From positions 174,404 to 238,403 of the forward strand of contig NZ_JACVWU010000015.1 in the NCBI RefSeq assembly GCF_014596915.1: 64,000 bases of DNA. Direction: 5' to 3'. Below are positions 1-8,323 of this stretch, piece by piece (the stretch's first letter is position 1; the number at the start of each line of letters is the position of its first letter). The notes beneath the pieces are model-generated. The model saw nothing but the letters and a program-made list of their open reading frames with translations. It was not told the origin of the DNA and did no database searches. Both the position numbers and the translations under genes were made by a program. The DNA is from Streptomyces sp. TRM68416. GTDB taxonomy: Bacteria; Actinomycetota; Actinomycetes; Streptomycetales; Streptomycetaceae.

Positions 1-180
1 CAGGAGGAACGCGCCGGCGTCGTCGAAGACCTCGTTGATGAACCCGCCGAAGTCGTCGTCGGCGTACGGGAAGCTCCAGCCGCCCTGCTGGAAGCCGTCC
101 CGGGTGTCCTCCTGGGGGCCGCCGGGCGCCTGGTAGACGCCGTCGAGGGTGACGAAGATCGTGGAGATGAGCCTGCCCAT
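1..180 (-). CDS. Dihydrofolate reductase-family protein, N-terminal part (cut by window edge)
   Basis: Only the first 60 codons are present; the rest lies before position 1. The start reads MGRLISTIFVTLDGVYQAPG, the typical opening strand and 'DGV..APGG' loop of the RibD C-terminal / DHFR-like reductases common in Streptomyces. These are NADPH-dependent reductases of mostly unknown substrate. ATG at 178-180 is chosen because the conserved first strand starts right after it. A palindromic stretch lies just upstream. The family call rests on this short segment only. Confidence 0.75.
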   Translation of the reverse strand, partial: MGRLISTIFVTLDGVYQAPGGPQEDTRDGFQQGGWSFPYADDDFGGFINEVFDDAGAFLL

Positions 181-246
181 GGCGGGTACCTGCTTCCTGG
201 TGCGGGGTCTGCTGTCATCAGCTCAGACCCCGCGGGCCCCCGCAAC

Positions 247-375
247 TCATCGGTTCGGCCGGACGACGCGCCGGATGCCGTCCTGGATGCCGTCCTGGAT
301 GCCCTCCTCGAAGGCCCCGGTGAACTGCTGCAGGACGAAGCCTCCAGGACGAAGCACCGGGCCCTGGATCTCCAT
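247..375 (-). CDS. Possible 42-aa ORF or gene remnant
   Basis: A short frame with strongly Streptomyces-like codon use (almost all third positions G/C) runs from ATG 373-375 and ends in the tripeptide-like duplication IQDGIQDGI followed by RRVVRPNR. The duplication comes from a 12-bp direct repeat around 275-305. There is no convincing ribosome site and I recognise no family. It may be a real small gene, the 3' remnant of a decayed gene, or chance. Confidence 0.25.
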   Translation of the reverse strand: MEIQGPVLRPGGFVLQQFTGAFEEGIQDGIQDGIRRVVRPNR

Positions 376-423
376 GTCCGTTCGCCGCCAGCGCTGCGAC
401 CCCGCGGCGGCTGGGATGGAGGC

Positions 424-1167
424 ATGACTTCTTACGGAGAGCTTGACGGCAAGGTGGCTCTGGTGACCGGGGGCAGCCGGGGTATCGGGGCGGCGACGGC
501 GTTGCGGCTGGCGCGGGAAGGGGCGTCTGTTGCGGTTACGTATGTTCAGGGCAAGGAGGCGGCCGAGGAGGTCGTGCGGGGTGTCGAGGCGCTCGGGCGG
601 CGGGCGGTGGCCCTGCGTGCGGACTCCGCGGACGCGGGTGAGGCGGCGGGGGCCGTGGAGCGTACGGTCGCGGCGCTGGGCGGGCTGGACGTGCTGGTGA
701 ACAACGCGGGCGTGGGGGTGCTCGGGCCGCTGGAGAGCCTGTCGCTCCACGATGTGGACCGGGTGCTGGCGGTCAATGTGCGCGGGGTCTTTCTGGCCTC
801 GCAGGCGGCTGCCGCGCGGATGGTGGACGGGGGGCGGATCATCACGATCGGGTCGTGTATGGCGCAGCGGGTGCCTGGGCCCGGGGGGACGTTGTACACG
901 ATGAGCAAGGCGGCACTGGTGGGGTTGACGAAGGCGCTCGCCCGGGAGCTGGGGGTGCGGGGGATCACCGCGAATGTTGTCCATCCGGGGCCGATCGACA
1001 CGGATATGAATCCGGCGGACGGGCCGTATGCGGCGGGGCAGGCGGCGATGACGGCGGTGGGGCGGTTCGGGAGGGCGGAGGAGGTGGCCGGGGTGGTTGC
1101 CTGTCTGGCCGGGGCGGGGTATGTGACGGGGGCGGAGTTCGCGGTGGATGGGGGGCATGCGGCGTGA
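424..1167 (+). CDS. SDR-family oxidoreductase (3-oxoacyl-ACP reductase-like)
   Basis: A 247-residue classical short-chain dehydrogenase/reductase, likely cytosolic and NADP(H)-dependent. The nucleotide-binding motif TGGSRGIG is at residues 15-22, NNAG at 93-96, and the catalytic Ser144, Tyr158 (YTMSK) and Lys162 are all present, so it should be active. The C-terminus VTGAEFAVDGGHAA is typical of FabG-like enzymes. The length is normal for the family. It stands alone, with a repeat-rich spacer downstream, so the substrate cannot be inferred. ATG at 424 follows GGATGGAGGC, a usable ribosome site. Confidence 0.9.
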   Translation: MTSYGELDGKVALVTGGSRGIGAATALRLAREGASVAVTYVQGKEAAEEVVRGVEALGRRAVALRADSADAGEAAGAVERTVAALGGLDVLVNNAGVGVLGPLESLSLHDVDRVLAVNVRGVFLASQAAAARMVDGGRIITIGSCMAQRVPGPGGTLYTMSKAALVGLTKALARELGVRGITANVVHPGPIDTDMNPADGPYAAGQAAMTAVGRFGRAEEVAGVVACLAGAGYVTGAEFAVDGGHAA

Positions 1168-1204
1168 TGCCGTGAGGGGTTTTTCGCCCCCGCCGCCCCT
1201 ACCC

Positions 1205-1400
1205 GTCCCATCCCCAGGGGCTCCGCCCCTTCGACCCCGTCCAGGGGGCGGAGCCCCCTGGACCCCCAGCGGGGACTGCGTCCCCTGCTCCCCTCCTGGG
1301 GCTGCGCCCCCCGGCCCCGCTGGGGGCTGCGCCCCCCCAGACCCCCCTTCGGCCTGAACGGCCTCGTCCTCAAACGCCGGACGGGCTGTATATGCCGGCC
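1205..1400. repeat. Cluster of GC-rich stem-loops plus a dispersed Streptomyces intergenic repeat
   Basis: Five short palindromes follow each other: 1216-1230, 1241-1261 (9-bp arms, CCAGGGGGC/GCCCCCTGG), 1271-1285, 1298-1310 and 1322-1336, most with a CTGCG or CTCCG loop. At 1362-1388 lies the sequence that reads CGTCCGGCGTTTGAGGACGA on the minus strand, which I recognise as a very common intergenic repeat of Streptomyces; a degenerate second copy follows at about 1395-1425. The array sits between the convergent SDR and allantoicase genes and probably acts as a bidirectional terminator. Confidence 0.7.
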
Positions 1401-1440
1401 TGTGTCCTGAAGTGCCGGATGGGATGGGAACACCGACGGG

Positions 1441-2556
1441 TCAGGTGCCCAGTTCCTGGTGGTGGGTGTGGAGGCTGGTCTTGCCCTGCTCTGTGAGGGA
1501 GCCGTGGAGGCGGAGGCGGGAGATGCCGCCGTCGGGGTAGATGTCCACGCGCGCGTGGGTGCCCACGGCCGGCTCGGGGAGGACGAAGCGGTGGTTGGTG
1601 TCGGGCTGGAGGCGGGTGCGCGGGAGGATCTCCGTCCAGGCGCCGTCGTCTCCGTCGCGCACCGACACCGATGCCCAGCCGGCGCTGTTCCCCTTCAGAT
1701 AGGCCGTGTCGATCTCGATGGCGCGGATCTGGGACTGGGCCGCCAGGCGGTACCGGATCCAGTCGTTGCCCTGGTCACGGCGGCGCCGTGTCTCCCAGCC
1801 GTCGTCCATCTTGCGGGAGCGGCCGGGCTGGATGGTGTTCGACGCCGGGGAGTAGAAGAGGTTGGAGGCGTCCTCGGCGCGGCCGCCGTTCTCCAGCGCG
1901 ACCACGTCGAAGGTGCCCAGCACGGCGAGCCACTCGGGGTCTGGGACGACCTCGCCGTAGACGCGCAGCCGTGCGATGCCGCCGTCCGGGTGCTGGTTGA
2001 CCCGCAGATGGGTGAAGCGCTGTTCGACGGAGACCTCGAAGCCGTTCGCCGCGTGCCCGCCGACCGGTGTCCGCGGGACCAGCGTCGTCCACTTCACGTC
2101 GTCGCCGAGCAGTTCCTCCGGGGAGGGCGAGCCGGGTACCGAGGTGCCCTCGACCGACACGGCCTGCGGGTAGTTGCCCCGGAAGTGGGCCGTGTCGACG
2201 ACGATGCCCCGGATCACGCCGGGCGCGCCGAGGCGGACCAGCGCCCAGTCGTGGTCCTCGGCCGTGGGCCACGGGTGCTCGGCGGAGACGCCGCGCCGCC
2301 GCCGGGTCTCCCAGCCGTCCATGATCTTGCCCTTGTGCCCGAAGTGCTCGGGGTCGAACTCGGCCCGCTCGGGTACGAGAAGGTTTTCCCGCTGGGCGAA
2401 GAACTCGTCGTTGGCGGCGATCACCCCGGCGCCGAGCTGCCGGTCGGCGAGGTTGGCGTACTGGGTGAAGGGGAAGTCGGCGGTGCGGTAGTCCGCGTAG
2501 GGGTCACCCCCTCCGTAGGGGCTCGCGTCGCCGGTGAAGCTCGGAATCGCCGTCAC
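1441..2556 (-). CDS. alc: Allantoicase
   Basis: Hydrolyses allantoate to ureidoglycolate and urea, the step after allantoinase. The 371-residue protein has the family's two-repeat architecture: DGWETRRRR appears at residues 80-88 and again as DDGWETRRRR at 251-260, each followed by a strand with 'DTA(H/Y)(F/L)(R/K)GN' and ending in (H/Y)PDGGI(A/S)RLR. The length is normal. GTG at 2554-2556 is preceded by GAAAGGAA. The gene lies 45 bp downstream of allantoinase on the same strand, so the two form an operon driven from the 3943-4211 region. Confidence 0.96.
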   Translation of the reverse strand: MTAIPSFTGDASPYGGGDPYADYRTADFPFTQYANLADRQLGAGVIAANDEFFAQRENLLVPERAEFDPEHFGHKGKIMDGWETRRRRGVSAEHPWPTAEDHDWALVRLGAPGVIRGIVVDTAHFRGNYPQAVSVEGTSVPGSPSPEELLGDDVKWTTLVPRTPVGGHAANGFEVSVEQRFTHLRVNQHPDGGIARLRVYGEVVPDPEWLAVLGTFDVVALENGGRAEDASNLFYSPASNTIQPGRSRKMDDGWETRRRRDQGNDWIRYRLAAQSQIRAIEIDTAYLKGNSAGWASVSVRDGDDGAWTEILPRTRLQPDTNHRFVLPEPAVGTHARVDIYPDGGISRLRLHGSLTEQGKTSLHTHHQELGT

Positions 2557-2601
2557 GAAGAGTTCCTTTCGGGGGGGTCGGCCGTTGCTGGTGCGCGGGA
2601 A

Positions 2602-3942
2602 TCAGGGGGTACGGGTGAGGAGTTGGCCCTTCGGGGGCGTGAACTCGCCGTTCAGCACGATGCGTTCGCCCCTCAGCCAGGTCGACTTCACGACGCCGTG
2701 GAGGGTCTTGCCCGCGTACGCGGTGACGCGGTTGCGGTGCTGGAGCGCGGCCGGGTCCACGGTGAACGTCTCGTCCGGCGCGAGGACCGCGAAGTCGGCG
2801 TCCCGGCCGACCTCGATGGCGCCCTTGCGCGCGTCGAGGCCGACCAGCTCCGCCGTACGCGACGACATCCAGCGGACCACGTCCTCCAGGCCGTGTCCCC
2901 GTCTGCGCGCCTCGGTCCACACCGCCGCCAGGCTCAGCTGGAGGCCGGAGATACCGCCCCACGCCGTGGCGAAGTCGTCGGTCTTCAGGTCGGCCGTGGA
3001 CGGCGAGTGGTCGGTGACCACGCAGTCGATGGTGCCGTCGGCCAGCGCCTGCCACAGCAGGTCCTGGTTGGCGGACTCGCGGATCGGCGGGCAGCACTTG
3101 AACTCGCTTGCGCCGTCCGGGACTTCCTCGGCGGTGAGGGTGAGGTAGTGGGGGCAGGTCTCGACCGTGACGCGTACGCCCTCCGCCTTGGCCTCGGCGA
3201 TCAGCGGCAGCGCGTCGCTCGACGACAGGTGCAGCACATGCACGCGCGCGTTGAGCCGCTTGGCCCGGTCGATGAGCCGGGCGATCGCGGTGTCCTCGGC
3301 GTCGCGCGGGCGGGAGGCGAGGAAGTCGGCGTACTTCGGGCCGCCGTGCTGCGGGGCGGCTTCGAGGTGGTGGGGGTCCTCGGCGTGCACGATCAACAGG
3401 CCGCCGAAGGAGGCGATCTCGGCCAGGGACCGGGCGAGCCCGTCCTGGTCGAGGTGGGGGAACTCGTCCACGCCGGACGGGGAGAGGAACGCCTTGAAGC
3501 CGAAGACCCCGGCCTCGTGCAGCGGGCGCAGTTCCTTGACGTTGTCGGGCAGGGCGCCGCCCCAGAAGCCGACGTCGATGTGGGCCTTGTCGGCGGCGAC
3601 GTCCCGCTTGATCCGCAGGTGGTCGACGGTCGTGGTCGGCGGGAGGGAGTTCAGCGGCATGTCGACGAGCGTGGTGATGCCGCCGGCCGCCGCGGCGCGG
3701 GTGGCGGTCCAGAAGCCCTCCCACTCGGTGCGGCCGGGGTCGTTGACGTGCACGTGGGTGTCGACCAGGCCGGGCAGCAGGACGTGGTCGCCGAGCTCCT
3801 CCAGCCGGGCACCGGGGGGCACCTCGGCGTCGTGGGGCAGTACGGCGGTGATCTTCCCGGCGGCGACCGCGACCGAGGCGGCCCGCGTCCCCTCCGGAGT
3901 GATGACGCGCGTCGAGCGCAGCACCAGTTCTACGTCGGACAC
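2602..3942 (-). CDS. allB: Allantoinase
   Basis: Hydrolyses (S)-allantoin to allantoate; a cytosolic amidohydrolase of the dihydroorotase/hydantoinase type. The metal-binding DTHVH is at residues 61-65, the lysine expected to be carbamylated is about residue 150 (GFKAF), and VTDHSPS supplies the late Asp. GTG at 3940-3942 is preferred over the upstream ATG at 4008 because AGAGGGG lies 5-7 nt before it and the extra 22 residues would cover the operator region. The product is 446 residues, normal for the family. It is divergent from allR and cotranscribed with allantoicase. Confidence 0.96.
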   Translation of the reverse strand: MSDVELVLRSTRVITPEGTRAASVAVAAGKITAVLPHDAEVPPGARLEELGDHVLLPGLVDTHVHVNDPGRTEWEGFWTATRAAAAGGITTLVDMPLNSLPPTTTVDHLRIKRDVAADKAHIDVGFWGGALPDNVKELRPLHEAGVFGFKAFLSPSGVDEFPHLDQDGLARSLAEIASFGGLLIVHAEDPHHLEAAPQHGGPKYADFLASRPRDAEDTAIARLIDRAKRLNARVHVLHLSSSDALPLIAEAKAEGVRVTVETCPHYLTLTAEEVPDGASEFKCCPPIRESANQDLLWQALADGTIDCVVTDHSPSTADLKTDDFATAWGGISGLQLSLAAVWTEARRRGHGLEDVVRWMSSRTAELVGLDARKGAIEVGRDADFAVLAPDETFTVDPAALQHRNRVTAYAGKTLHGVVKSTWLRGERIVLNGEFTPPKGQLLTRTP

Positions 3943-3969
3943 CCGAACCCCTCTCTGCCGCCGCTTGAC

Positions 3970-4020
3970 TTCCGGTAACGGGATTGACTTCCACGTTACG
4001 GAATTCAACGTTCTGTTGAA
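3970..4020. promoter_or_regulatory. allB-side operators: AllR-type box plus TCAAC palindrome
   Basis: TTCCACGTTACGGAA (3989-4003) fits the TTCC-N7-GGAA box found throughout the purine genes of this window; a weaker copy lies at 3970-3984. Directly beside it, 4004-4020 is the perfect palindrome TTCAACGTTCTGTTGAA (TTCAAC/GTTGAA, 5-bp centre). Together they cover the likely promoter of allB-alc on the minus strand. Regulator assignment is by inference from the adjacent IclR gene. Confidence 0.7.
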
Positions 4021-4096
4021 GGAGTCTTCACTCCCGTTCCCGCGCCGTCAAGGGCACACTGCTGTCGAGCGCCCTCCCCGCATCCACTCTGGACGT

Positions 4097-4132
4097 TTCC
4101 ACAAAGCGGAATTAGAATTCCGGCAAGCAGAA
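4097..4132. promoter_or_regulatory. allR-side paired AllR-type boxes
   Basis: TTCCACAAAGCGGAA (4097-4111) is followed exactly 21 bp later by the weaker TTCCGGCAAGCAGAA (4118-4132). The same strong/weak pair at 21-bp spacing occurs upstream of aceB, hyi and gcl. The position 80-115 bp before the allR start suggests autoregulation. Confidence 0.65.
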
Positions 4133-4211
4133 CGTAGCTACGCACAAGCGGGGAGTCAACCGACTGCCGGGTAGGCTTCTGCTCTTCCGCCAGTCCCGAA
4201 AGGAACGCGCC

Positions 4212-5006
4212 GTGCCGACGTCCAGCGCCAGCACCACCGACTCCGCCAAGTCCTCCGCCGGCGGAGGCGTTCAGTCCCTGGAGCGCGCCTTCGACCTGCT
4301 GGAGCGCATGGCGGATGCCGGCGGTGAGGTCGGCCTGAGCGAGCTCTCCGCGAGCAGCGGGCTGCCGCTGCCCACCATCCACCGCCTGATGCGCACCCTC
4401 GTGGCCTGCGGATACGTCCGCCAGCAGCCCAATCGGCGGTATGCCCTGGGCCCGCGCCTGATCCGCCTCGGCGAGTCCGCGTCCCGACTGCTCGGCACCT
4501 GGGCCCGCCCGTACCTGGCGCGCCTGGTCGAGGAGACCGGCGAGACGGCGAACATGGCGCTGCTGGACGGCGACGAGATCGTCTACGTGGCGCAGGTGCC
4601 GTCGAAGCACTCCATGCGCATGTTCACCGAGGTCGGCCGCCGCGTCCTGCCGCACTCCACGGGGGTCGGCAAGGCCCTGCTGGCCAACACCCCGGACGAC
4701 GAGGTGCGCGCACTGCTCGGCCGCACCGGCATGCCGGCCGCCACGGAGAAGACGATCACCACCGCCGACGGCTTCCTCGCGGCCCTGGCGGACGTGCGCC
4801 GGCTCGGCTACGCGGTCGACGACAACGAGCAGGAGATCGGCGTGCGCTGTCTGGCGGTGTCGGTGCCCAACTCCCCCACGGCTGCGGCCATTTCGATCTC
4901 GGGCCCGGCCGGGCGCGTCACGGAGACGGCGACGGAACGCATCGTGCCGGTGCTCCAGCAGGTGGCCGTCGAACTGTCGGAGGCCCTGGCCAGCTCGGGC
5001 GGCTGA
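4212..5006 (+). CDS. allR: IclR-family regulator of allantoin catabolism (AllR-like)
   Basis: A 264-residue IclR-type regulator: winged helix at about residues 22-85 (recognition region LSELSASSGLPLPTIHRLMR) and an IclR effector-binding domain at about 95-255 with the typical TGVGKALLAN and EQEIGVRCLAVSV segments. In Streptomyces the IclR protein beside allantoinase is AllR, a repressor of allantoin genes. Divergent position from allB and the shared palindromes support the same role here. GTG at 4212 is preceded by GAAAGGAA. The effector is not visible from sequence. Confidence 0.9.
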   Translation: MPTSSASTTDSAKSSAGGGVQSLERAFDLLERMADAGGEVGLSELSASSGLPLPTIHRLMRTLVACGYVRQQPNRRYALGPRLIRLGESASRLLGTWARPYLARLVEETGETANMALLDGDEIVYVAQVPSKHSMRMFTEVGRRVLPHSTGVGKALLANTPDDEVRALLGRTGMPAATEKTITTADGFLAALADVRRLGYAVDDNEQEIGVRCLAVSVPNSPTAAAISISGPAGRVTETATERIVPVLQQVAVELSEALASSGG

Positions 5007-5022
5007 CACGACACGGCGGAAT

Positions 5023-5163
5023 CTCAACGCCGCCGCGGCTCCCCCGACCGTCCCTGCACCGCCTCGGGGCTCACCCTCGCCGCGGCTCCACCGACAGCCC
5101 CATGCACATCGCAGGGCTCAGCGCCGCCGCGGCTCCCCGAACAACTCCACCGCATCCCGCACT
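5023..5163. repeat. Three 47-bp tandem repeats overlapping a gene's 3' end
   Basis: CTCA....GCCGCGGCT recurs at 5023, 5070 and 5117, exactly 47 bp apart. The copy at 5117 contains the stop codon and last codons of the minus-strand gene at 5118-5432; the other two reproduce that end, including a stop-like TCA and the EPRR(R/G) codons. It looks like a tandem duplication of a gene terminus. Confidence 0.8.
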
Positions 5164-5432
5164 TCGGCCAGCCCTCGCGACAGCGCGCTCACCGACCCGA
5201 TCGCGCCCGCGATCAGCAGTAACGACCGGCGCAGCCGGGGGATCTCCGGCGCTCCGCCGTTCGTCATCGCGGCCAGCGCCGCGAGTTCGTCCTCGGCGAT
5301 GCCGCGGTCGGGGAACTCGGCCGAGTGCGCGGCGAGTTCGCGGCGCAGCCGGGACACCGCGGTCCGCAGTTCCGCCACTCTCGGGTCCTCGTCGCTGCCG
5401 GTCACCGGCCTCTGCCTCAAGCTCCGCAACAC
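5118..5432 (-). CDS. Small conserved actinobacterial protein (DUF5955-like)
   Basis: About 104 residues, with a charged helical N-terminal part (DPRVAELRTAVSRLRREL) and a hydrophobic segment near the C-terminus (LLLIAGAIGSVSAL), ending in AVELFGEPRRR. I recall this pattern from Streptomyces proteins annotated DUF5955; the function is unknown. GTG at 5430-5432 is chosen because GGGGGGAGA precedes it, but the ATG at 5468 would add 12 residues. It diverges from the nucleotidyltransferase and converges with allR. Its 3' end is repeated in tandem downstream. Confidence 0.6.
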   Translation of the reverse strand: MLRSLRQRPVTGSDEDPRVAELRTAVSRLRRELAAHSAEFPDRGIAEDELAALAAMTNGGAPEIPRLRRSLLLIAGAIGSVSALSRGLAEVRDAVELFGEPRRR

Positions 5433-5620
5433 AGCTCTCCCCCCGCGTACGCCGTTGTACGCGTCCACCTCGTACTCCCGCTCCGCGCCCCACGCGCCTG
5501 CCCGGGCGCCGGGGGACGCGGGCCAGTAAACGCCACCCGGCGGCGGGCGCGCCAGCGTACGGACCGAAATTCAGCCCTGCGAAACCGCGCCGCCGCCCCG
5601 GCGTCAGGTATGCAGGACGC

Positions 5621-6232
5621 ATGACTCAGAAGGAACGGCAGGTCGCCGGGGTGGTGCTGGCGGCGGGCGGCGGGCGACGGCTCGGCGGGCGGCCCAAGGC
5701 GCTGCTGGAACACCGGGGACGGCCACTGGTGGAGCACGCCGTGTCCGTGCTGCGCGCGGCCGGGTGCACGCGCGTCCACGTGGTCCTCGGGGCACGCGCC
5801 GACACCGTACGGGAGCGGGCGGCGCTCGGCGACTGCGTCCTCGTGGACAACCCGGACTGGGAACAGGGCATGGGGACCTCGCTGCGCGCCGGGCTCGCCT
5901 CACTCACGGAAGCGGGAGCCGGAGCCGGAGCCCGGGCCGCGCTCGTCTCGCTCGTCGACCAGCCCGGCATCGGCCCGGAGGCGGTGGCCCGGGTGCTCGC
6001 CGCGTACCGGGGCGAGGATTCCCTGGTCTCGGCCGCCTACGAGGGGGTACGCGGCCATCCCGTCCTGCTCGGCTCGGCCCACTGGGCGGGCATCGTGGCG
6101 GCCGCGACCGGGGACCGGGGCGCCCGCGCCTATCTGAAGGAGCACGCGTCCGATCTCACCCTCGTCGAGTGCGGGGACGTCGCGCGGCCGTACGACATCG
6201 ACCGTCCCGAGGACCTGGTCCACCTTGAGTGA
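5621..6232 (+). CDS. MobA/MocA-like nucleotidyltransferase
   Basis: A 203-residue NTP-transferase with the signature VVLAAGGGRRLGGRPKALL near the N-terminus and the metal-binding SLVDQPGI at about residue 110. Relatives attach CMP or GMP to molybdopterin for xanthine dehydrogenase-type enzymes; the position among purine catabolic genes makes a role in Mo-cofactor maturation (MocA/PucB-like) plausible, but that is inference. ATG at 5621 is chosen at the start of the conserved strand; earlier in-frame codons extend into non-coding sequence. It is followed on the same strand by aceB, which has its own promoter. Confidence 0.85.
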   Translation: MTQKERQVAGVVLAAGGGRRLGGRPKALLEHRGRPLVEHAVSVLRAAGCTRVHVVLGARADTVRERAALGDCVLVDNPDWEQGMGTSLRAGLASLTEAGAGAGARAALVSLVDQPGIGPEAVARVLAAYRGEDSLVSAAYEGVRGHPVLLGSAHWAGIVAAATGDRGARAYLKEHASDLTLVECGDVARPYDIDRPEDLVHLE

Positions 6233-6281
6233 GCGAGGTGGCACTGAGCGACACCTTGCCTCGACTCAGAGAATCTCGACA

Positions 6282-6334
6282 TCAACAAACCATTGAAGTT
6301 CCACAATGAGGAAACTACTATCCACTGATCAGAA
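6282..6334 (+). promoter_or_regulatory. aceB promoter with TCAAC palindrome and paired AllR-type boxes
   Basis: TTGAAG (6293-6298), a 17-bp spacer and TACTAT (6316-6321) form a good -35/-10 pair. TCAACAAACCATTGA (6282-6296) overlaps the -35. TTCCACAATGAGGAA (6299-6313) fills the spacer, and a weaker box ATCCACTGATCAGAA (6320-6334) lies 21 bp on, across the start site. This geometry is what a repressor would use. Confidence 0.75.
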
Positions 6335-6417
6335 GCACTCGACCGCACAGCGGGTGTGAACCCTCCCCATTTGCCCCTATAGGCACCCGGTGCCACCGCT
6401 GAAGGAAGTGACAGCTC

Positions 6418-8040
6418 ATGTCCGCACCAGCGCCGTCCCCGCTGGCCATCGTCGACGCCGAGCCCCTGCCCCGGCAGGAGGAGGTCCTCACCGATGCGGC
6501 CCTCGCCTTCGTGGCCGAGCTGCACCGCCGGTTCACGCCCCGGCGTGACGAACTCCTCGCCCGCCGGGCGCAGCGCCGCGCCGAGATCGCCCGCACCTCC
6601 ACGCTCGACTTCCTCCCGGAGACCGCGGCGATCCGCGCGGACGACTCCTGGAAGGTGGCCCCCTCCCCCGCGGCCCTGAACGACCGCCGGGTCGAGATCA
6701 CCGGCCCCACCGACCGCAAGATGACCATCAACGCCCTCAACTCGGGCGCCAAGGTGTGGCTCGCGGACTTCGAGGACGCCTCCGCGCCCACCTGGGAGAA
6801 CGTCGTCCTCGGCCAGCTCAACCTGATCGACGCCTACACCCGCAGCATCGACTTCACCGACCCCAAGTCCGGCAAGTCCTACGCCCTGAAGGCGAACGAC
6901 GAGCTCGCCACCGTCGTCATGCGCCCCCGCGGCTGGCACCTGAACGAGCGTCACCTCCAGGTCGACGGGCAGCAGGTGCCCGGCGCCTTCGTCGACTTCG
7001 GCCTGTACTTCTTCCACAACGCCCAGCGCCTGCTCGGCCTCGGCAAGGGCCCGTACTTCTACCTCCCGAAGACCGAGTCGCACCTGGAGGCCCGCCTCTG
7101 GAACGACGTCTTCGTCTTCGCGCAGGACTACGTCGGCATTCCGCAGGGCACCGTCCGCGCCACCGTCCTCATCGAGACGATCACGGCCGCGTACGAGATG
7201 GAGGAGATCCTCTACGAACTGCGCGACCACGCCTCCGGGTTGAACGCCGGACGCTGGGACTACCTGTTCTCCATCGTCAAGAACTTCCGTGACGGCGGGC
7301 GGAAGTTCGTCCTGCCCGACCGCAACGCGGTCACGATGACGGCCCCGTTCATGCGCGCGTACACCGAACTCCTCGTGCGCACCTGCCACAAGCGCGGGGC
7401 GCACGCGATCGGCGGCATGGCCGCGTTCATTCCCTCGCGGCGCGACGAGGAGGTCAACAAGGTCGCCTTCGAGAAGGTCAAGGCCGACAAGGACCGGGAG
7501 GCGAACGACGGTTTCGACGGCTCCTGGGTCGCCCACCCCGACCTGGTCCCGATCGCCATGGCCTCCTTCGACGCCGTCCTCGGCGACAGGCCGAACCAGA
7601 AGGACCGGCTGCGCGAGGACGTCCACGTCGAGGCCGCCGACCTGATCGCCGTCGACTCCCTCGACGCCGAGCCGACGTACAACGGTCTGGTCAACGCCGT
7701 TCAGGTCGGCATCCGTTACATCGAGGCGTGGCTGCGCGGCCTCGGCGCGGTCGCCATCTTCAACCTCATGGAGGACGCGGCCACCGCCGAGATCTCCCGC
7801 TCCCAGATCTGGCAGTGGATCAACGCGGGCGTGGAGTTCGAGAACGGCGAGAAGGCCACCCCCGAACTGGCCCGCAAGGTCGCCGCCGAGGAACTCGCGA
7901 ACATCCGCGCTGAGATCGGCGAGGAGGCCTTCGCGGCCGGCCACTGGCAGCAGGCCCACGACCTGCTGCTGGAGGTCTCCCTCGACGAGGACTACGCGGA
8001 CTTCCTGACGCTGCCCGCGTACGAGCAGCTCAAGGGCTGA
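6418..8040 (+). CDS. aceB: Malate synthase A
   Basis: Condenses glyoxylate with acetyl-CoA to malate and thus drains the glyoxylate released from ureidoglycolate. 540 residues, the usual length of isoform A. The malate synthase signature RDHASGLNAGRWDYLF starts at residue 269. ATG at 6418 is preceded by GAAGGAAG. The AllR-type boxes in its promoter place it in the purine regulon rather than with an isocitrate lyase, none of which is in the window. Confidence 0.97.
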   Translation: MSAPAPSPLAIVDAEPLPRQEEVLTDAALAFVAELHRRFTPRRDELLARRAQRRAEIARTSTLDFLPETAAIRADDSWKVAPSPAALNDRRVEITGPTDRKMTINALNSGAKVWLADFEDASAPTWENVVLGQLNLIDAYTRSIDFTDPKSGKSYALKANDELATVVMRPRGWHLNERHLQVDGQQVPGAFVDFGLYFFHNAQRLLGLGKGPYFYLPKTESHLEARLWNDVFVFAQDYVGIPQGTVRATVLIETITAAYEMEEILYELRDHASGLNAGRWDYLFSIVKNFRDGGRKFVLPDRNAVTMTAPFMRAYTELLVRTCHKRGAHAIGGMAAFIPSRRDEEVNKVAFEKVKADKDREANDGFDGSWVAHPDLVPIAMASFDAVLGDRPNQKDRLREDVHVEAADLIAVDSLDAEPTYNGLVNAVQVGIRYIEAWLRGLGAVAIFNLMEDAATAEISRSQIWQWINAGVEFENGEKATPELARKVAAEELANIRAEIGEEAFAAGHWQQAHDLLLEVSLDEDYADFLTLPAYEQLKG

Positions 8041-8044
8041 GCCC

Positions 8045-8323
8045 TCAGAGAGCGGGCTTGTCCGAGTGGCCCAGGGGCTTCCCCGGGGCCACTCGGTCGC
8101 GTACGGCCTGCTTGACCGCCGTCGGCTCCGGGAAGCCCTGCTCCTTGCGGTCCCAGACGACCTCGTCGTCGACGCGGACGACGAAGATCCCGCCCTTGCC
8201 GGGCTTCAGGGCCAGCTCGGTCAGCTCCGCCTCGAAGGTCGTGAGCAGTTCCTGGGCCAGCCAGGCCGCGCGGGGCAGCCAGCGGCACTGGGTGCAGTAC
8301 TCGATCTCGACGCGGCCACTCAT
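8045..8323 (-). CDS. SelT/SelW/SelH-family thioredoxin-like protein
   Basis: A 92-residue protein with the Rdx-family redox motif C10-T-Q-C13 (YCTQCRW) right after the first strand; the selenocysteine of animal SelW is Cys here. The segment KPGKGGIFVVRVDDEVVWDRK matches the family's beta hairpin. Such proteins are presumed thiol oxidoreductases of unknown partner. ATG at 8323 overlaps the stop of the upstream kinase gene by 4 bp (ATGA), so the two are translationally coupled. Confidence 0.88.
   Translation of the reverse strand: MSGRVEIEYCTQCRWLPRAAWLAQELLTTFEAELTELALKPGKGGIFVVRVDDEVVWDRKEQGFPEPTAVKQAVRDRVAPGKPLGHSDKPAL

Noticed and set aside
1459..3978. 839-codon open frame on the plus strand opposite allantoicase and allantoinase
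   Set aside because: It is the antisense shadow of two well-supported genes. Long open frames opposite coding DNA are normal at this GC content and no family match is seen.
6130..7959. 609-codon open frame opposite malate synthase
   Set aside because: Antisense of aceB with Asp/Val/Gly-rich, non-family sequence.
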